This document shows, in pieces, positions 5,524 through 7,861 of a DNA stretch of 7,861 nt (within the stretch, counting starts at the first letter, position 1; every line of letters begins with the position of its first letter). A program made the translations under genes and the position numbers. Source of the stretch: an uncultured Lentisphaeria bacterium (GTDB taxonomy: Bacteria > Verrucomicrobiota > Lentisphaeria > Victivallales > UBA1829); assembly GCA_905211485.1 (NCBI GenBank), contig CAJMAW010000130.1, positions 1-7,861 on the forward strand. Reading direction: 5' to 3'. Below the pieces are notes generated by a model that did no database searches, was not told where the DNA came from, and saw only the letters and a list, made by a program, of their open reading frames with translations.

Positions 5524-6687
5524 ATGCCTGCGGAACTTTCATATGTGCTGATCACCCCCTACACGTTGAGAAAAGGCCGTTACGGAGCGATTCTTGCCCG
5601 GCTGCTTTCCCGGACCTCCCTGGATCTTTCTGCGGCCCAGATTCTGGCCCCCGATGAAGCGTTCACAGAAGCGTATGCGGCGCTGAAGGAGCGGAATCAC
5701 GCCGCCTCGGGCGCCTGTGCGTGTGCGGCGAAGGGGGCGGCGGCTTACATCAGAAAACACTTTATGCCGGTAAACGGAAAGAAACAGCGTGTGATGCTGC
5801 TGGTTCTGGAAGGAGAAAATGCCGTTGAAGAGGTGAAGAGAGTCGTGGGACCCCTGCGGAAAGACATCCCGAGCGATGCCGAGACCGTTCGCGACAGTTT
5901 TGCGGACATGATCTTTTCTGAAGACGGCACCCTTCTCCATTGTGAACCCGCCGTCCTCATTCCTTCCGATGAGGCGTCCGCCCGTTCGGAACTCGAACTC
6001 CTTTCCCGCTTTGCCGCCGAGTCCCCGAATATTGTGGAAAACATTGTGAAAAATGACGATTCCTCGGAACGGACGCTCGTGATTCTGAAACCGGAAAACT
6101 GGCGGCGCCCCTCCACGCGTCCGGGAGCGATCATGGATATCTTCACCCGCACGGGGCTGCGTCTCGTCGGCTGCAAGATGCACCGGATTTCCATTGCGGA
6201 GGCGCTGAACTTCTACGGACCCGTCCAGGAGGCGCTCCGTTCCAAGCTGGCGCCGAAAATCGCGGAGAAGGCCAAGACACATCTTGAAGAAAAATTCGGA
6301 CTGAAACTCCGGGACGAGGGCATGGAGATGCTCACTTCGTCCGTCGGGAGGGATTTCGCAGACAATGAATTTTACAGCATTGTGGAATTCATGTCCGGTT
6401 CCCGTCCGGAAAGCTGTCCCGAGCCGGATCGTGCGAAGCCCGGGAAGGCAAAGTGCATGGTGCTGATTTATGAAGGCGTCGAACCTGTCCGCAAAATCCG
6501 CGAGGTGCTCGGCCCGACCGATTCCGCCAAGGCTCCCGGAGGCACCGTGCGCGGGGAATTCGGAACCAATATGATGGTCAATGCCGCTCATGCTTCCGAT
6601 TCCCGGGAAAGTTTCCTCCGGGAGAGCGCCATTCTCAACGCGGGAAGCAATCAGCTGGCGGAATTCGTCAGGAAGTATCTGGCGTGA
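5524..6687 (+). CDS. ndk: Two-domain nucleoside diphosphate kinase
   Basis: NDK moves the gamma phosphate from ATP to other (d)NDPs through a phosphohistidine (EC 2.7.4.6) and balances cytoplasmic nucleotide pools. This 387-residue protein is more than twice the usual length of about 140-150. Domain 2 (about 180-387) carries the active-site elements: ERTLVILKP with Lys189, Tyr231, GPTD (330-333), GTVRGEF with Arg343, and MVNAAHASDS with Asn353 and catalytic His356. It contains an extra helical segment of about 45 residues (about 234-280) and a short one near 295-310. Domain 1 (about 1-165) keeps the fold signature (LITPYTLRKGRYGAILARLL, VMLLVLEGENAVEEVKRVVGP, VRDSF) but has Thr11 in place of the KP lysine and Ile146 in place of the catalytic histidine (VLIPSDE). 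It is probably a non-catalytic structural or regulatory copy. It has its own promoter candidate and a strong terminator downstream, suggesting a single-gene unit. Confidence 0.93.
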   Translation: MPAELSYVLITPYTLRKGRYGAILARLLSRTSLDLSAAQILAPDEAFTEAYAALKERNHAASGACACAAKGAAAYIRKHFMPVNGKKQRVMLLVLEGENAVEEVKRVVGPLRKDIPSDAETVRDSFADMIFSEDGTLLHCEPAVLIPSDEASARSELELLSRFAAESPNIVENIVKNDDSSERTLVILKPENWRRPSTRPGAIMDIFTRTGLRLVGCKMHRISIAEALNFYGPVQEALRSKLAPKIAEKAKTHLEEKFGLKLRDEGMEMLTSSVGRDFADNEFYSIVEFMSGSRPESCPEPDRAKPGKAKCMVLIYEGVEPVRKIREVLGPTDSAKAPGGTVRGEFGTNMMVNAAHASDSRESFLRESAILNAGSNQLAEFVRKYLA

Positions 6688-6810
6688 GGAGCTGCCGCGG
6701 AGAGCCAGATCTCTGACTTGCGGAACTGTCCCTGCCGGACGAAGGGTGCGTCTCTGATCCGACGGGGAACTTCTTCATGGCGGAACTCCTCTCCCGTCAC
6801 GGAACTTACT

Positions 6811-6869
6811 GAACGCCCTCTTGTCCTTGCTTCGGACCGGAGGGCGTTCCCTTTTCCTTTTCCTTTTTT
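6811..6869 (+). terminator. Strong intrinsic terminator of ndk
   Basis: GAACGCCCTC (6811-6820) pairs perfectly with GAGGGCGTTC (6840-6849), with an inner GTCC (6823-6826)/GGAC (6834-6837) stem. T-rich blocks follow (6851-6869), ending in six T. It lies about 125 bases downstream of the ndk stop and is the clearest terminator in the window. Confidence 0.85.
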
Positions 6870-6961
6870 CCGGCTTTCCCCGCTCTTTTCCCGAATATTT
6901 CCCCTCTTTCTTTTCAGAAATCCAGTGAAGACGGATCCGCATACGGGGGAAAGAAGCGTTT

Positions 6962-6990
6962 CTCCCGGAAGAAGATGCCGCTTCCGGGAG
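6962..6990. repeat. 10-bp perfect stem-loop
   Basis: CTCCCGGAAG (6962-6971) pairs with CTTCCGGGAG (6981-6990) across a nine-base loop. In RNA, a U-G and a U-A pair extend it at the base. No U-tract follows on either strand, so it is not a classical terminator. It may be an operator or a leader structure. Confidence 0.6.
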
Positions 6991-7001
6991 GAGGGGAAAA
7001 G

Positions 7002-7040
7002 CCGGGAGCGTGAACCGGGAGCGTGAACCGGGAGCTTGAG
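7002..7040 (+). repeat. 13-bp tandem repeat, three copies
   Basis: CCGGGAGCGTGAA occurs at 7002-7014 and 7015-7027, and a two-mismatch version CCGGGAGCTTGAG at 7028-7040. It is non-coding. Confidence 0.85.
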
Positions 7041-7124
7041 CCCGGGAAGACGGTGTGAGAGAAAGGGAACTCTGCGGCGAAAAGAGGGAAAAAAGGGATC
7101 TGCTATGCTTTTCAGGCATGAAAA

Positions 7125-7130
7125 TATATT
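7125..7130 (+). promoter_or_regulatory. Possible -10 element of the hydrolase gene
   Basis: TATATT (five of six matches to TATAAT) lies in the only AT-rich island of the leader. No acceptable -35 is found 16-18 bases upstream, so either an activator or a different sigma factor would be needed, or it is chance. Confidence 0.25.
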
Positions 7131-7189
7131 GGAAATAAGTATTTGTTTCTTTTGAGGAGAGGAGCTACTGTTTTCCCGGATGAGAGGGA

Positions 7190-7221
7190 GAATGAGAGAG
7201 ATCCCGAATGAGAGAGATCCC
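7190..7221 (+). repeat. 16-bp perfect tandem duplication
   Basis: GAATGAGAGAGATCCC is repeated exactly at 7190-7205 and 7206-7221. A degenerate partial copy (GGATGAGAGGGA) precedes it at 7178-7189. It lies about 60 bases upstream of the hydrolase start. Confidence 0.85.
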
Positions 7222-7279
7222 GGAAAGAGGAAGCAGTCACAATGGAAATGCCCGGGAAAAAACAAGAAGGGAACTATGG

Positions 7280-7861
7280 ATGAAACAGAGAATCTTTGTA
7301 CTGGGGCTTGCGGCGCTTTCCGCGGTGTTTTTTCCCGCGATGCTGCTGCAGTCCCGTCCCGGCGGCGTGGAAGAGCAGGAAAGGAATCATTCAGAAGAAA
7401 GGACGGAGTCAGCGGCAATGAGGAATGCAGTGATCGGAAGCAGGATTGAAAAACAGGATCTGAAGCTTGAGAGCGGATGGGACAAGACATTCCCGCGGAA
7501 TGAATCGGTGAATCACCGGAAGGTGACCTTTGTCAACCGCTACGGCATTACGCTGGCCGCGGATTTGTATTCTCCTCCGGCGGATCCGGATAAGCGGAAC
7601 AGACTTCCCGCAATTGCGCTGAGCGGTCCTTTCGGAGCGGTCAAGGAGCAGTGCAGCGGCCTTTATGCGCAGAAGCTGGCGGAGTACGGTTTTCTTGCAC
7701 TAGCCTTTGATCCCTCGTTTACGGGGGAGAGCGGAGGGCACCCGCGCAGGATGGCTTCGCCGGATATCAATACGGAGGATTTTCAGGCGGCGGTGGATTT
7801 CCTTTCCACCTGTCCGGAAGCGGATCCGGAGCGGATCGGGGTTCTGGGGATCTGCGGCTGG
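7280..7861 (+). CDS. Secreted alpha/beta hydrolase, 3' end cut off
   Basis: 194 codons are present and the frame is open to the window end. The start is an ATG overlapping another ATG (7276) in a different frame. It is preferred because it gives a signal peptide (MKQRIFVLGLAALSAVFF, residues 1-18) and because AAGAAGG (7264-7270) is suitably placed. After a polar linker (about 26-75), the catalytic fold begins with KVTFVNRYGITLAADLYSP (81-99). It continues through LSGPFGAVKEQ, containing the oxyanion-hole region, GLYAQKLAEYGFLALAFDPS, and FTGESGGHPRRMASPDINTEDF, and ends at IGVLGICGW with Cys192 at the nucleophile-elbow position. This pattern matches the dienelactone-hydrolase/YcjY-like group of alpha/beta hydrolases, as I remember it. 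The Asp and His of the triad would lie beyond the window. Substrate is unknown; an ester- or peptide-like substrate in the periplasm or outside the cell is inference. Confidence 0.88.
   Translation, partial: MKQRIFVLGLAALSAVFFPAMLLQSRPGGVEEQERNHSEERTESAAMRNAVIGSRIEKQDLKLESGWDKTFPRNESVNHRKVTFVNRYGITLAADLYSPPADPDKRNRLPAIALSGPFGAVKEQCSGLYAQKLAEYGFLALAFDPSFTGESGGHPRRMASPDINTEDFQAAVDFLSTCPEADPERIGVLGICGW

Larger units (their letters stand above)
6870..7279. other. Repeat-rich purine-biased leader of the hydrolase gene
   Basis: About 410 bases without a supportable gene. From about 6940 the + strand is mostly purine. It contains a 10-bp perfect hairpin (6962-6990), three tandem 13-bp units (7002-7040), a short AT-rich island (7119-7155) and a 16-bp tandem duplication (7190-7221). 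TATATT at 7125-7130 is the best -10 candidate but has no good -35. An 89-codon frame (7180-7449) overlaps the hydrolase gene in another frame and is not credible. Confidence 0.55.

Noticed and set aside
5539..6591. 350-codon minus-strand frame opposite ndk
   Set aside because: It is antisense to a clearly identified enzyme gene whose active-site motifs are all in the + frame.
6651..7490. 279-codon minus-strand frame through the leader of the hydrolase
   Set aside because: Ser/Arg/Pro-rich translation of purine-rich repeats and of the ndk terminator, with no family resemblance.

Overview
The window looks like a bacterial chromosome segment. A member of the PVC group (Lentisphaerota/Victivallis-like or a relative) is my best guess. 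That rests on protein character: a long tandem nucleoside diphosphate kinase with the VNAAHASDS active-site segment, a coiled-coil/HTH protein with a basic Ala/Ser/Pro-rich tail, and TPR exported proteins. No rRNA or marker gene is present, so the taxonomy is only inference. All convincing genes are on the + strand, but they are widely spaced and look like separate transcription units rather than one operon.

Layout: 1-548 is AT-rich and gene-free, ending in a good sigma-70-type promoter (435-464). At 549-1142 is a small coiled-coil plus XRE-type HTH protein, followed by a terminator-like hairpin (1214-1278). At 1353-1574 is a dense array of short perfect hairpins: two copies of a four-hairpin module, separated by three more hairpins. 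A second intrinsic terminator follows at 1663-1689. At 1872-3065 is an exported TPR-like protein. At 3488-5221 is a 577-residue protein I do not recognise, with a disordered acidic middle and an in-frame 18-bp tandem repeat. At 5524-6687 is a double-domain nucleoside diphosphate kinase whose first domain has lost its catalytic residues; a very strong terminator follows (6811-6869). At 6870-7279 is a purine-rich, repeat-laden leader. From 7280 a secreted alpha/beta hydrolase runs off the window end, cut just after its putative nucleophile, Cys192.

The genes do not form an obvious pathway. One maintains nucleotide pools (ndk), one is a probable DNA-binding regulator, one is a periplasmic or surface scaffold, one is an exported esterase-like enzyme and one is unknown. 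The most unusual element is the hairpin array at 1353-1574. The two modules keep the same four-stem order. Two stems are identical and differ only in a loop or spacer. The other two have changed arm sequences while remaining perfectly paired, and several hairpins carry C-GNA-G triloops. This looks like selection for structure, either as a mobile or REP-like palindromic element or as a structured RNA bounded by terminators.
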